From positions 186,001-250,000 of the forward strand of contig CAVRGS010000001.1 of the NCBI GenBank assembly GCA_963720765.1: 64,000 bases of DNA. The letters are read 5' to 3'. A program made the translations under genes and the position numbers. This DNA comes from DASUAS01 sp963720765. GTDB taxonomy: Bacteria > Actinomycetota > Acidimicrobiia > IMCC26256 > DASPTH01. The notes under the pieces were generated by a model, which was not told the origin of the DNA, searched no databases, and saw only the letters and a program-made list of their open reading frames with translations. Shown piece by piece: positions 35,281-42,968 of this stretch. How positions within the stretch are numbered: position 1 is the stretch's first letter; every line of letters starts with the position of its first letter.

Positions 35281-36834
35281 ATGGACCTTCTCACGCAGCA
35301 CGCCGAGGCGAACGGTGGTCACGCGGCCGTCATCGTCGACGCCGCCGGTGGCGGTCATCCGTCGGCGACCACGTTCGCCGAGCTCGAGGGCGACGCGAAC
35401 CGTCTGGCCCGCGCGCTGCTCGATCTCGGCGCCCGACGCGGTGATCGCATCGCGTGGTGCGGACCCAACTCGCTCGCTGTCATCACCACGTTCCACGCCA
35501 GCCGGAAGGTCGGACTCACGTCGGTGCCGGTGTCGTACCGGTTCAACGCGGCGGAGATGCAGTACGTGATCGACAACTCCGACGCCACGCTGGTGATCGT
35601 CGACGCCGAGCAGGCGCCGCTCGTCGCGTCGGTGCGCGAGCAACTGCCCAAGGTACGGGCCGTGCTCGTGTTCGGCGGCGACGCGCCGGAGGGCTGCGTC
35701 CACTGGGACGACGTCGTCGCGCCGCAGCAGCCCACATCGCCCGAGGTGCCCGACGACCCAACCGCCGGTGCCGCCGGGGCGACCATGATCTACACGTCGG
35801 GCACCACGGGGAAGCCCAAGGGTGCCATGCGCACCGGCACCGACGCCGGCGCGGTGGCCGCCCTGATGCAAGCGGTGCACCTGCTCGACGGTCCGTCGGT
35901 GCACCTCACCACCGGCCCGCTGTACCACTCGGGACCGCTCTCCTTCGCGCTGTTCGCGCACGCGCTCGGCGGCACGATCGTGGTGCTCCGGAAGTTCGAC
36001 CCCAGCGCCTGGCTCCGGCTGGTGAAGGAGCACCGGGTCACCGACACGTTCAGTGCGCCCACCCAGCTGAAGCGGATCGTGACGCTCCCACCCGGCGAGC
36101 TCGCCCGTGCCGACCTGTCGTCGATGCGCACGCTCATCGCCAACGCCGCTCCGGTGCCGTACTCGCTGAAGCGCGAGTTCATCGAGAAGCTCGGCGACGG
36201 CTACCTGTACGAGGTCTACGGCTCCACCGAGCTCGGCGTGGTGACCGTGCTCCCGCCCGAGGACCAGCTGCGCAAGCCCGGATCGTGCGGGAAGACCTAC
36301 GGACCCATCGACGTGCGCATCGTGCGCGACGACGGCTCCGACGCGCCGACCGGTGAGGCGGGTGAGCTGTTCATCCGGTCGTCGCTGGAGATGGACGGGT
36401 ACCACCACACCGACGAGCAGCTCACCCAGCACGGGACCGAGTGGAAATCCGTCGGTGACGTCGCGTACCTCGACGACGAGGGCTACCTCTACATCTGCGA
36501 CCGCAAGAAGGACATGATCATCTCGGGTGGCGTGAACATCTACCCGGCCGAGATCGAGGCGGTGATCCACGAACACCCCGCGATCCTCGACGTCGCGGTG
36601 TTCGGGATCCCCGACGACGAGTGGGGTGAACGCGTGCACGCGATCGTGCAGGCCAAGCCGGGTCTCACCCTCGACCTCGACGAGCTGCGCACGTTCGTCG
36701 ACGCACGCGTGGGCGGCTACAAGCGGCCGCGCGAGTACGAGGTCCGCGCCGAACTGCCGCGCACCGAGTCGGGGAAGCTCCTCAAGCGCGTGCTGCGCGA
36801 CGAGTTCTGGAGCGGGCGCGAGACCGCAGTCTGA
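35281..36834 (+). CDS. acyl-CoA synthetase (AMP-dependent)
   Basis: A 517-residue ANL-superfamily enzyme that activates a carboxylic acid to its acyl-AMP and CoA thioester. It shows the P-loop MIYTSGTTGKPKGAM, YEVYGSTELG (A5), and the hinge DRKKDMIISGGVNIYPAEIE (A8). The catalytic lysine is near the end, in RTESGKLLKRVLRDEF. The fatty or aryl substrate cannot be told. Confidence 0.92.
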   Translation: MDLLTQHAEANGGHAAVIVDAAGGGHPSATTFAELEGDANRLARALLDLGARRGDRIAWCGPNSLAVITTFHASRKVGLTSVPVSYRFNAAEMQYVIDNSDATLVIVDAEQAPLVASVREQLPKVRAVLVFGGDAPEGCVHWDDVVAPQQPTSPEVPDDPTAGAAGATMIYTSGTTGKPKGAMRTGTDAGAVAALMQAVHLLDGPSVHLTTGPLYHSGPLSFALFAHALGGTIVVLRKFDPSAWLRLVKEHRVTDTFSAPTQLKRIVTLPPGELARADLSSMRTLIANAAPVPYSLKREFIEKLGDGYLYEVYGSTELGVVTVLPPEDQLRKPGSCGKTYGPIDVRIVRDDGSDAPTGEAGELFIRSSLEMDGYHHTDEQLTQHGTEWKSVGDVAYLDDEGYLYICDRKKDMIISGGVNIYPAEIEAVIHEHPAILDVAVFGIPDDEWGERVHAIVQAKPGLTLDLDELRTFVDARVGGYKRPREYEVRAELPRTESGKLLKRVLRDEFWSGRETAV

Positions 36835-36847
36835 TGCGACCGCTCCG

Positions 36848-38251
36848 ATGAAGGGCCGCGCGCTGGTGGCCGGCGCCCTGTTCCTCGCCGCGATCGTCGC
36901 GCTGGTGGTCGCCTTCACCGCCGGCGGATCCGACGGCAGTGCGGAAGCGGGCACCGAAGCCACCACGACCGCCGTCGCCACGCCGTTGTGGTCGGTCCGG
37001 CGCGTGCCCGAGCCGGTGGTGGACGCGGTCGGCGCGCAGCACCTCCAGGCTGCGCTCGACGCGACCGCACCCGGCGACGGCACCTGCTTCGTGGTGAGCG
37101 CGGGCAACCACACCCTCGCGACCCACGGCGCCGACACCCCGCTGATCGGCGCTTCGACCCAGAAGCTCCTCGTCGCGGCGGCGGCGCTCTCGACCCTCGG
37201 TCCCGACAGCACCTTCCAGACCCGCGCCGTGGCCGCCGGTCAGCCTGACCACGGCGCCGTCGAACAGCTCTGGCTCGTCGGTGGGGGCGATCCCGTGCTC
37301 GCGACCGGTGACTACGTGTCGTTCCTGCAGTCGCAGCCCAAGACGAAGGGCGACGTCACCACCAGCCTCGAGTCCTTGGCCGACGCGATCGTGGCCAAGG
37401 GCGTGCGTGCGATCCCCGGCGGCGTCGTGGGCGACGACTCCCGCTACGACGAGCAGCGCTACGTGCCGACGTGGAAGGACTCCTACCGCACCGACGGGGA
37501 GATCGGCCCGATCAGCGCGTTGACCGTCAACGACGGGTTCAGCACCTGGTCGCCGGCACGCAAGGTGCCCGTCGACGACCCGACCCGCAACGCCGCGGCC
37601 GAGCTCACCGATCTGCTCCAGGCCCGGGGCGTGCAGGTGGGTCCTCCCGCCACGGGCGTCGCGCCGGGCGACGCCACGGAGATCGCCACGGTGACGTCAC
37701 CGCCACTGCGCGACGTCGTGCGCTCGATGCTCTCGTCGAGCGACAACCTCACTGCCGAGATGCTCACCAAGGAGCTCGGGCTGCAGGCTTCCAAGCAGGG
37801 CACGACCGACGCCGGCGTCGCCGCGACCACGGCCAAGCTCAAGGAGCTCGGGGTGCCGCTCGCCGACGGCGCGCTCAAGGACGGCTCGGGGCTCGACCGT
37901 GGCAACCGGGTGACGTGCGCGAACCTCGTGGCGACCCTCACGCTCGCCCAGCGTCCCGAGTTCGCCACGCTCTACGACGGGCTGCCGGTCGCAGGCCGCA
38001 ACGGGACACTGGTCGGCGACTTCATCGGCACCGCCCTCGAGGGCAACTTCCGCGGCAAGACCGGCTCGCTGGACGGAGTCACCGGCCTCACCGGTGTCTT
38101 CGACCTCGGACGCCGCATCCAGTTCGCGTTCCTCGACAACGGCCAGTTCAGCGAGACCCAGGGGATGGTGATCCGCGAGGGCATCGGCGACATCATCGGT
38201 CGCTATCCGGATTCACCCCCGGTCGACGCTCTCGTGCCCGCGCCGCAGTAG
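36848..38251 (+). CDS. dacB: D-alanyl-D-alanine carboxypeptidase/endopeptidase, PBP4 (DacB) type
   Basis: A 467-residue class C penicillin-binding protein (peptidase S13) that trims or cleaves peptidoglycan cross-links. All three active-site motifs are present: STQK (about residues 103-106), SDN in SSSDNLTAEM, and KTG in RGKTGSLDGV. A single N-terminal membrane helix (ALFLAAIVALVVAFTAGG) anchors it outside the cell. It starts 13 bases after the acyl-CoA synthetase gene. Confidence 0.92.
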   Translation: MKGRALVAGALFLAAIVALVVAFTAGGSDGSAEAGTEATTTAVATPLWSVRRVPEPVVDAVGAQHLQAALDATAPGDGTCFVVSAGNHTLATHGADTPLIGASTQKLLVAAAALSTLGPDSTFQTRAVAAGQPDHGAVEQLWLVGGGDPVLATGDYVSFLQSQPKTKGDVTTSLESLADAIVAKGVRAIPGGVVGDDSRYDEQRYVPTWKDSYRTDGEIGPISALTVNDGFSTWSPARKVPVDDPTRNAAAELTDLLQARGVQVGPPATGVAPGDATEIATVTSPPLRDVVRSMLSSSDNLTAEMLTKELGLQASKQGTTDAGVAATTAKLKELGVPLADGALKDGSGLDRGNRVTCANLVATLTLAQRPEFATLYDGLPVAGRNGTLVGDFIGTALEGNFRGKTGSLDGVTGLTGVFDLGRRIQFAFLDNGQFSETQGMVIREGIGDIIGRYPDSPPVDALVPAPQ

Positions 38252-38254
38252 GGT
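38249..38254 (+). promoter_or_regulatory. -10 element of the small envelope genes
   Basis: TAGGGT, 10 bases before the ATG at 38265; its TAG is the stop codon of dacB. Confidence 0.4.
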
Positions 38255-38264
38255 TCGGATCTCG

Positions 38265-38681
38265 ATGGAACCCACCACGCCGTCGTCGACGCCACCCGCA
38301 TCTCCTGCACCGGCCGCGCCCACGAGCGGGTCGCCTCGGCCGACGCCGCCCGCATCACCGAAACGACCACCGCCGTTGCCCCAGCTCGTCACCGAGCTGC
38401 GAGAGCTGGTCGTCCAGTACTTCCGGGAGCAGACGCTCGTCCCGCTGCAGAAGCTCGGGCGCTACATCGGGTTCGGGATCCTCGGATCGTTGTTGCTCGG
38501 CTTCGGTGTCGTGTTCCTCGGGACCGCGGGCCTCCGGGCCCTGCAGGACGAGACCGGCGACACGTTCTCCGGCGACTGGTCCTGGGTCCCGTACCTGATC
38601 ATGTTCGTGGCCCTGCTGTTCGGGGCCGCGCTGGTGTGGCTGGCGCGCACGGCACGTCGCGCCGAGAAGGAGTACGGATGA
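38265..38681 (+). CDS. small membrane protein, holin-superfamily-like
   Basis: A 138-residue protein. A 40-residue Pro/Thr/Ser-rich cytoplasmic tail is followed by LVTELRELVVQYFREQTLVPLQKL and two membrane helices (GFGILGSLLLGFGVVFLGT and VPYLIMFVALLFGAALVWLA). The helix-helix layout resembles actinobacterial phage-holin-like (Phage_holin_3_6) proteins, which are chromosomal and not phage-borne. Overlaps the next gene by ATGA. Confidence 0.6.
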   Translation: MEPTTPSSTPPASPAPAAPTSGSPRPTPPASPKRPPPLPQLVTELRELVVQYFREQTLVPLQKLGRYIGFGILGSLLLGFGVVFLGTAGLRALQDETGDTFSGDWSWVPYLIMFVALLFGAALVWLARTARRAEKEYG

Positions 38682-38893
38682 GTCCCGGTCCCGACAAGCC
38701 GGTCACCCGCGCCGACATCGAGGCGAAGCTGGCTCAGATCAAGGGCGTCACCGACGACACCACCGAAGTCGCGGAAGGCGCGGCCAAGACCGGCATGGTC
38801 TTCGCCGGGGTGGGGGTCCTGGTCGTCGCGTTCCTGCTCGGTCGTCGGCGTGGCCGCAAGAAGAGCACCATCGTCGAAGTGCGCCGGATCTGA
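38678..38893 (+). CDS. small single-helix membrane protein
   Basis: A 71-residue protein with a soluble N-terminus (TRADIEAKLAQIKGVTDDTT), one membrane helix (GMVFAGVGVLVVAFLLG) and a basic RRRGRKKS stop-transfer end. Probably co-translated with the gene before it. No family recognised. Confidence 0.6.
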   Translation: MSPGPDKPVTRADIEAKLAQIKGVTDDTTEVAEGAAKTGMVFAGVGVLVVAFLLGRRRGRKKSTIVEVRRI

Positions 38894-38895
38894 AC

Positions 38896-39175
38896 GTGGC
38901 CGGTCGGAGCGACGCGTTCATCGCCGTCGGGGCTGCCGCGTCGGCGGCGCGGGTCATCCGCAAGGACTTCACGTCGCGCGTCGTGGCGCGCGTCGGGATC
39001 GACCGCGTTGCGCAAGGGCATGCACAGCGGCAACCGCGCCTGGTTCTACGTCGCCGCCGGCGCGACCGGGCTGCGGCTGGCCCACAAGTACCTCGGACGC
39101 ACCGAAGACGTCCTCTCGTTCAAGCTCAAGCCGGGCGAGCGCATCGAGATCCGCGAGATCCGCCGCGCGAAGTAG
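38896..39175 (+). CDS. small conserved protein, apparent frameshift near 39006
   Basis: Two parts in different frames join to one small protein of about 93 residues: AGRSDAFIAVGAAASAARVI...VVARVGIDR, then ALRKGMHSGNRAWFYVAAGATGLRLAHKYLGRTEDV. The join needs two extra bases, or one fewer, in the CGCG run at about 39003-39010. The second half has one hydrophobic helix followed by a basic, Ile/Glu-rich strand (SFKLKPGERIEIREI). Likely an indel error. Third gene in a row of small envelope proteins. Confidence 0.55.
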
Positions 39176-39180
39176 GCCGG

Positions 39181-39186
39181 TAGCCT
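39181..39186 (+). promoter_or_regulatory. -10 element of the sulfur-carrier/ttuA operon
   Basis: TAGCCT with a 7-base spacer to the GTG at 39194. Confidence 0.5.
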
Positions 39187-39193
39187 TCACCCG

Positions 39194-39394
39194 GTGAAGG
39201 TGCTGTTGCGCAACCCGAAGCGGGAGGTCGAGGTCGACGGCCCGATCACCGTGCACGCGCTGCTGCAGCGGTTCGAGCTGAGCCCCGAAACGGTGCTGGT
39301 CATCGTGGGCGACGAGCTGGTCACCCACGACCGCAAGCTCCCCGACGACGCGTCGGTCGAGATCCGGCCCGTCATCTCCGGGGGATCCGCATGA
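39194..39394 (+). CDS. ubiquitin-like sulfur carrier (ThiS/MoaD/TtuB type)
   Basis: A 66-residue beta-grasp protein: KVLLRNPKREVEVDGPITVHALLQRF, then VLVIVGDELVTHDRKL, ending VEIRPVISGGSA. Small proteins of this kind carry sulfur as a C-terminal thiocarboxylate. The gene overlaps the TtuA-like gene by 4 bases (ATGA), so it most likely feeds tRNA thiolation, as TtuB does in Thermus. The Gly-Gly is followed by Ser-Ala, so these two residues would have to be removed before activation. No E1-like activating enzyme lies in the window. Confidence 0.8.
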   Translation: MKVLLRNPKREVEVDGPITVHALLQRFELSPETVLVIVGDELVTHDRKLPDDASVEIRPVISGGSA

Positions 39395-40332
39395 AGTGCC
39401 GCGTGTGCAGGGGCCCCGCGGTCATCGACGTCCGGCGACACAATGCGGCGTTCTGCAAGGAGCACTTCGTGCACCACTGCGACGAGCAGGTGCGCCGGGC
39501 GATCCACTCCCACCGCATGCTCGAACCCGGGGAGCGGGTGCTGGTCGCGGTGTCGGGAGGCAAGGACTCGCTCGCGCTCTGGGACGTCCTCGTGCGCCTC
39601 GGCTACGAGGCCGACGGCCTCTACCTCGGTCTCGGCATCGGCGAGTACTCCGGCGAATCAGGCGTGTACACCCGCTCGTTCGCCGAGCAGCTCGGGCGGC
39701 CGCTGCTCGAGGTCGACCTCGCCGCCGACGAGGGCTACACCATCCCCGAGGCGGCAGCGGCCACCCGACGCTCACCGTGCGGTTCGTGCGGGCTCTCGAA
39801 GCGCCACCTCTTCAATTCGGTTGCCATCGAGCGCGGCTACGACGTCGTCGCCACCGGGCACAACCTCGACGACGAAGCCGCGGTGCTCCTCGGCAACGTG
39901 CTCCGCTGGGAGACCGGCTACCTCGGTCGCCAGCACCCCGTGCTCCCGGCGGCGCCCGGCTTCGTCCGCAAGATCAAGCCGCTCGTGCGCCTGAGCGAGC
40001 GGGAGACCGCGGCCTACTGCGTGCTGCAGGGCATCGACTACCAGGTCGAGGAGTGCCCGATGGCCGCCGGCAATCGCCACCTCGGGTACAAGGAGGTGCT
40101 CAACGCGTTGGAGGACCGCTCGCCGGGCTCCAAGGCCGCGTTCCTCTTCGGGTTCCTCGAACGCGGCCACGCACGCTTCGCCGACGACGCGGAGCACGAG
40201 CGCGACGAGCTGGGGGCGTGCACCGTGTGCGGGTCGCCCACACCGGGCACCGTCTGCGCGTTCTGCCGCTTGCGTTCGCAGGTCGGCGCGATCTCGATCG
40301 ACGCACCCACGCTGGCGCCGGGGGTCACCTGA
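39391..40332 (+). CDS. ttuA: tRNA 2-thiolation protein, TtuA-like
   Basis: A 313-residue TtcA/TtuA-family ATP pyrophosphatase. N-terminal zinc ribbon: CRVCRGPAVI with FCKEHFVHHC. PP-loop: VAVSGGKDSLAL. Cluster or active-site cysteines: SPCGSCGLSKRHLF and EECPMA. C-terminal zinc ribbon: CTVCGSPTPGTVCAFC. This arrangement matches TtuA, which makes s2T54 or s2U54 in tRNA with sulfur from the TtuB carrier. The carrier gene is directly upstream and trmI follows by overlap, so a tRNA T-loop modification operon is likely. Confidence 0.88.
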   Translation: MKCRVCRGPAVIDVRRHNAAFCKEHFVHHCDEQVRRAIHSHRMLEPGERVLVAVSGGKDSLALWDVLVRLGYEADGLYLGLGIGEYSGESGVYTRSFAEQLGRPLLEVDLAADEGYTIPEAAAATRRSPCGSCGLSKRHLFNSVAIERGYDVVATGHNLDDEAAVLLGNVLRWETGYLGRQHPVLPAAPGFVRKIKPLVRLSERETAAYCVLQGIDYQVEECPMAAGNRHLGYKEVLNALEDRSPGSKAAFLFGFLERGHARFADDAEHERDELGACTVCGSPTPGTVCAFCRLRSQVGAISIDAPTLAPGVT

Positions 40333-41114
40333 TGGCACGGGCCTTCGCCGCGGGTGACCGCGCACTGCTGGTCGACGCCAAACGCCGGCGTCACCTGATC
40401 ACCCTGGCCGAGGGCGGCGAGTTCCACACGCACGCGGGCGTCCTCGCCCACGACGACGTCATCGGTCGGCCAGATGGCGTCACCGTGCGCACCACCCGCA
40501 ACGCCCGCCTCACCGCGGTGCGACCCACGCTGGCGGAGTACGTGCTCGAGATGCCGCGCGGCGCGCAGGTGATCTACCCCAAGGATCTCGGCCCGATCAT
40601 GATCCTGGCCGACGTGTTCCCCGGCGCCCGAGTGCTGGAATCCGGGGTGGGCTCGGGCGCACTCACGCTCGCGCTGCTCCGGGCGGTCGGCGAGCACGGG
40701 CACGTCACGGGGTACGAGATCCGCGACGACTTCGCACGACGCGCGCGCACCAACGTCGAGGGGTTCCTCGGTCCTGACGTCCCGCTCGACATCGAGGTGC
40801 GCGACGTCTACGACGGCATCGGCATCGACGATCTCGACCGCATCCTCCTCGACCTGCCCGAACCGTGGCGGGTCGTGAAGCACGCCGAGCAGGCGCTGCA
40901 CCCGGGTGGGATCATGCTCGCGTACCTCCCCACGATCGGTCAGGTCTCGCGGCTGCGCGAGGAGCTCGTCGACTCGCCGTTCGGGATGATCGAGACGCTC
41001 GAGGTGCTGCAACGCACCTGGCACGTCGACGGTCAGTCGGTGCGACCCGACCATCGCATGGTGGCGCACACCGGATTCCTCACCCACGCGCGGCTGCTCG
41101 CTCCCGCAACCTGA
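40332..41114 (+). CDS. trmI: tRNA (adenine-58-N1)-methyltransferase TrmI
   Basis: A 260-residue TrmI enzyme that makes m1A58 in the T-loop. It shows the N-terminal barrel (GEFHTHAGVLAHDDVIG), RPTLAEYVLEMPRGAQVIYPKD, the SAM site VLESGVGSGALTLALLR, and LLDLPEPWRV with the catalytic Asp. The start overlaps ttuA (TGATG). Both enzymes act on adjacent T-loop bases, 54 and 58. trmI also commonly precedes the proteasome ATPase gene in actinobacteria. Confidence 0.92.
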   Translation: MARAFAAGDRALLVDAKRRRHLITLAEGGEFHTHAGVLAHDDVIGRPDGVTVRTTRNARLTAVRPTLAEYVLEMPRGAQVIYPKDLGPIMILADVFPGARVLESGVGSGALTLALLRAVGEHGHVTGYEIRDDFARRARTNVEGFLGPDVPLDIEVRDVYDGIGIDDLDRILLDLPEPWRVVKHAEQALHPGGIMLAYLPTIGQVSRLREELVDSPFGMIETLEVLQRTWHVDGQSVRPDHRMVAHTGFLTHARLLAPAT

Positions 41115-41127
41115 CGCGGGCCCAGGC

Positions 41128-42306
41128 GTGAACTTCCTCGACCTCGTCGTCGTGGCCGTCGCAGCGGGGGCGGGGTGGGTCGGGTACCGGATGGGCTTCG
41201 TGCGGCGCGCGACGTCGTGGGCCGGGCTCGCCGCCGGTCTGGTGATCGGCGTGCTGCTCGTGACGGACGTCGCCGACGCGTTGCGTGGGTCACCGCCGCG
41301 CACCCGCCTCCTCGCGTCGCTCGCGTTCGTCATCGTCGTGGCCGGCGTGGCGCAGGCCGTCGCCGCTGCGCTCGGTGGAGCTCTCTCGGCGCGCCTCGGC
41401 AAGGGAAGTGGAGCGCTCCGACAGGGTGACCGGGTCGCCGGCGCGGTCCTGGGCGTCGCCGGCGTGCTCCTGCTCATGTGGCTGCTCATCCCCGCATTGG
41501 CGAACTCGCCCGGGTGGACCGCCCGGGCCGTGCGCGACAGCGCGGTGGCCCGCCTCATCGATCGCGTCGCGCCCGCGCCCCCGTCGGAGTCGGAGACGCT
41601 CGGACGCCTCGTCGGCGACCAGAGCTTCCCCGAGGTGTTCGACACGCTCTCGTCACCCGACGCGGGCACGCCCCCCGGCGACGGCATCCCGGCCGAGGCC
41701 GCGGCGCGCGTCACCCGCTCGACGCTGCTGGTCGAAGGCCAGGCGTGCGACCGCATCCAGGAAGGCAGCGGCTTCGTCGCCGGACCGAACGTCGTGGTGA
41801 CCAACGCCCACGTCGTCGCCGGCGAGCGCGACACTCGCGTCACCACCAGTGACGGTCGGCGTCTCGACGCCGACGTCGTGGCGTTCGATCCCAACCGCGA
41901 TCTCGCCATCCTGCGCGTGCCGGGCCTCGCGCTCCCGGCGCTGGAGCTGGGGGAGGGCCACGTCGACGACCGGGGCGCGCTCTTCGGTCACCCCGGCGGC
42001 GGCGCGCTCCGCGAGGCCCCGGTGCGCATCGCCGAGCAGATCGTGGCCCGCGGCACCGACATCACCCGCACCACCCCGACCGAACGTGAGGTGTTCGTGC
42101 TGGCCGCGGTCACCGCGCCCGGCGACTCGGGCGGCCCGATCGTCGACCCCGCGGGGCACGTGGTCGGGGTGATGTTCGCCTACGACATCAGCCGTCAGAC
42201 CACCGCCTACGCGCTGACCCGCACCGAGCTCGACGCGGTGCTCGCTCCGGTCCTGGCGAACGGGACGACCGCACCAGTGGCGACCGGAGACTGCCTCGCC
42301 GAATAG
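41128..42306 (+). CDS. MarP-like membrane serine protease (CvpA + trypsin-like domains)
   Basis: A 392-residue protein. Residues 1-130 hold four membrane helices of the CvpA/colicin-V type; residues from about 190 form a trypsin-like protease with the catalytic triad His in VVTNAHVVAGE, Asp in FDPNRDLAIL and Ser in APGDSGGPIVD. This is the layout of mycobacterial MarP, an acid- and oxidative-stress periplasmic protease. The Cys in VEGQACDRI and the one in GDCLAE could form the disulfide known in MarP. GTG start 14 bases after trmI. Confidence 0.9.
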   Translation: MNFLDLVVVAVAAGAGWVGYRMGFVRRATSWAGLAAGLVIGVLLVTDVADALRGSPPRTRLLASLAFVIVVAGVAQAVAAALGGALSARLGKGSGALRQGDRVAGAVLGVAGVLLLMWLLIPALANSPGWTARAVRDSAVARLIDRVAPAPPSESETLGRLVGDQSFPEVFDTLSSPDAGTPPGDGIPAEAAARVTRSTLLVEGQACDRIQEGSGFVAGPNVVVTNAHVVAGERDTRVTTSDGRRLDADVVAFDPNRDLAILRVPGLALPALELGEGHVDDRGALFGHPGGGALREAPVRIAEQIVARGTDITRTTPTEREVFVLAAVTAPGDSGGPIVDPAGHVVGVMFAYDISRQTTAYALTRTELDAVLAPVLANGTTAPVATGDCLAE

Positions 42307-42309
42307 CGA

Positions 42310-42335
42310 CGACCCGGGCACTCAGGCCCGGGTCG
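42310..42335. terminator. hairpin after the MarP-like gene
   Basis: A perfect 10-base stem (CGACCCGGGC at 42310-42319 with its complement at 42326-42335) and a 6-base loop lie between the convergent stops of the protease and ferredoxin genes. No T run follows, so this is an actinobacterial-style terminator. Confidence 0.6.
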
Positions 42336-42391
42336 CTCAGGAGGAACGGGGTTGCTGTCGGTGGGCGGCACGCCCGGTACGGGAACCCTGG

Positions 42392-42628
42392 TCAGTCGAC
42401 CTCGATGAAGATGCACTCGCCGGGGCACTCTTCGGCGCTCTCGATGGTGGCCTCTTCCATGCCCGCCGGCACATTGGCCAGACCGTCGGCGCCGCCCGGG
42501 TCGCTGAAGACCTTGTCGCCTTCCTTGACGTAGGCGAGGCCATCGTCGAGCAGAGTGAACACCGAGGGCGCGATCTCCTCACAGAGACCGTCACCGGTGC
42601 AGAGGTCCTGATCGATCCAGACCTTCAT
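42392..42628 (-). CDS. ferredoxin, 3Fe-4S type
   Basis: A 78-residue single-cluster ferredoxin. It starts MKVWIDQDLCTGDGLCEEIAPS and ends EECPGECIFIEVD. The cysteines are spaced CxxxxxC and CPxxC, as in ferredoxins that serve P450s or other monooxygenases in actinobacteria. A 20-residue acidic insertion lies between the halves. ATG at 42628 with AAAGGA upstream and a full -35/-10 promoter. Confidence 0.88.
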   Translation of the reverse strand: MKVWIDQDLCTGDGLCEEIAPSVFTLLDDGLAYVKEGDKVFSDPGGADGLANVPAGMEEATIESAEECPGECIFIEVD

Positions 42629-42670
42629 CGTCGCGTCGTGTCCTTTGCGCTGGGGGACGAAACTCCGTCA

Positions 42671-42699
42671 AGACTAGACGGGCGCAGCGGATTTCTCAA
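42671..42699 (-). promoter_or_regulatory. ferredoxin promoter, -35 TTGAGA and -10 TAGTCT
   Basis: Minus-strand TTGAGA (42694-42699) and TAGTCT (42671-42676) are separated by exactly 17 bases, a near-consensus housekeeping promoter. A leader of about 40 bases with an AAAGGA ribosome site follows. Confidence 0.65.
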
Positions 42700-42914
42700 G
42701 CCAAGACGAGAGAAATCATCGGTCGACCCCGGCAGCAGCGCGATGCTGACGACGATCGGCCCGCAGGATCCGACGCTGCAGCCGCCGATCACCCCCAGTC
42801 GGAGATGTCACCGCTCCCGGCGCTCGCGAGCAAGGTCGAGCCCTCCGCGACCGCGCCCGAGACGCGCGCGGCTGTTCACGCCCCAGTCATCGAATGTGCC
42901 CGAACCGGGGTATG

Positions 42915-42966
42915 ACACCGGTGTAGTGTCCGACGCCAGCACTCTCCGTCCCCCCAGGAGGTGATC
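42915..42966 (+). promoter_or_regulatory. arc upstream region: palindrome, -10 and extended Shine-Dalgarno
   Basis: ACACCGGTGT at 42915-42924 is a perfect 10-base palindrome that touches a TAGTGT -10-like element (42924-42929). Just before the ATG lies AGGAGGTGATC (42957-42967), which pairs with 11 bases of the usual 16S rRNA 3' end. The palindrome could be an operator. Confidence 0.5.
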
Positions 42967-42968
42967 GC

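Larger units (their letters stand above)
42629..42968. other. 340-base divergent intergenic region between ferredoxin and arc
   Basis: The only gap above 300 bases. It holds the ferredoxin promoter (42671-42699), about 200 bases in which I see no reading frame of coding character or strong structure, then the arc promoter area with a palindrome and a strong ribosome site (42915-42966). A regulatory role is likely. Confidence 0.5.

Noticed and set aside
35257..37212. In-frame extension of the GT2 gene to nearly 900 residues
   Set aside because: The extension is antisense to the acyl-CoA synthetase and dacB and has no protein-like motifs; GT2 is complete from 35256.
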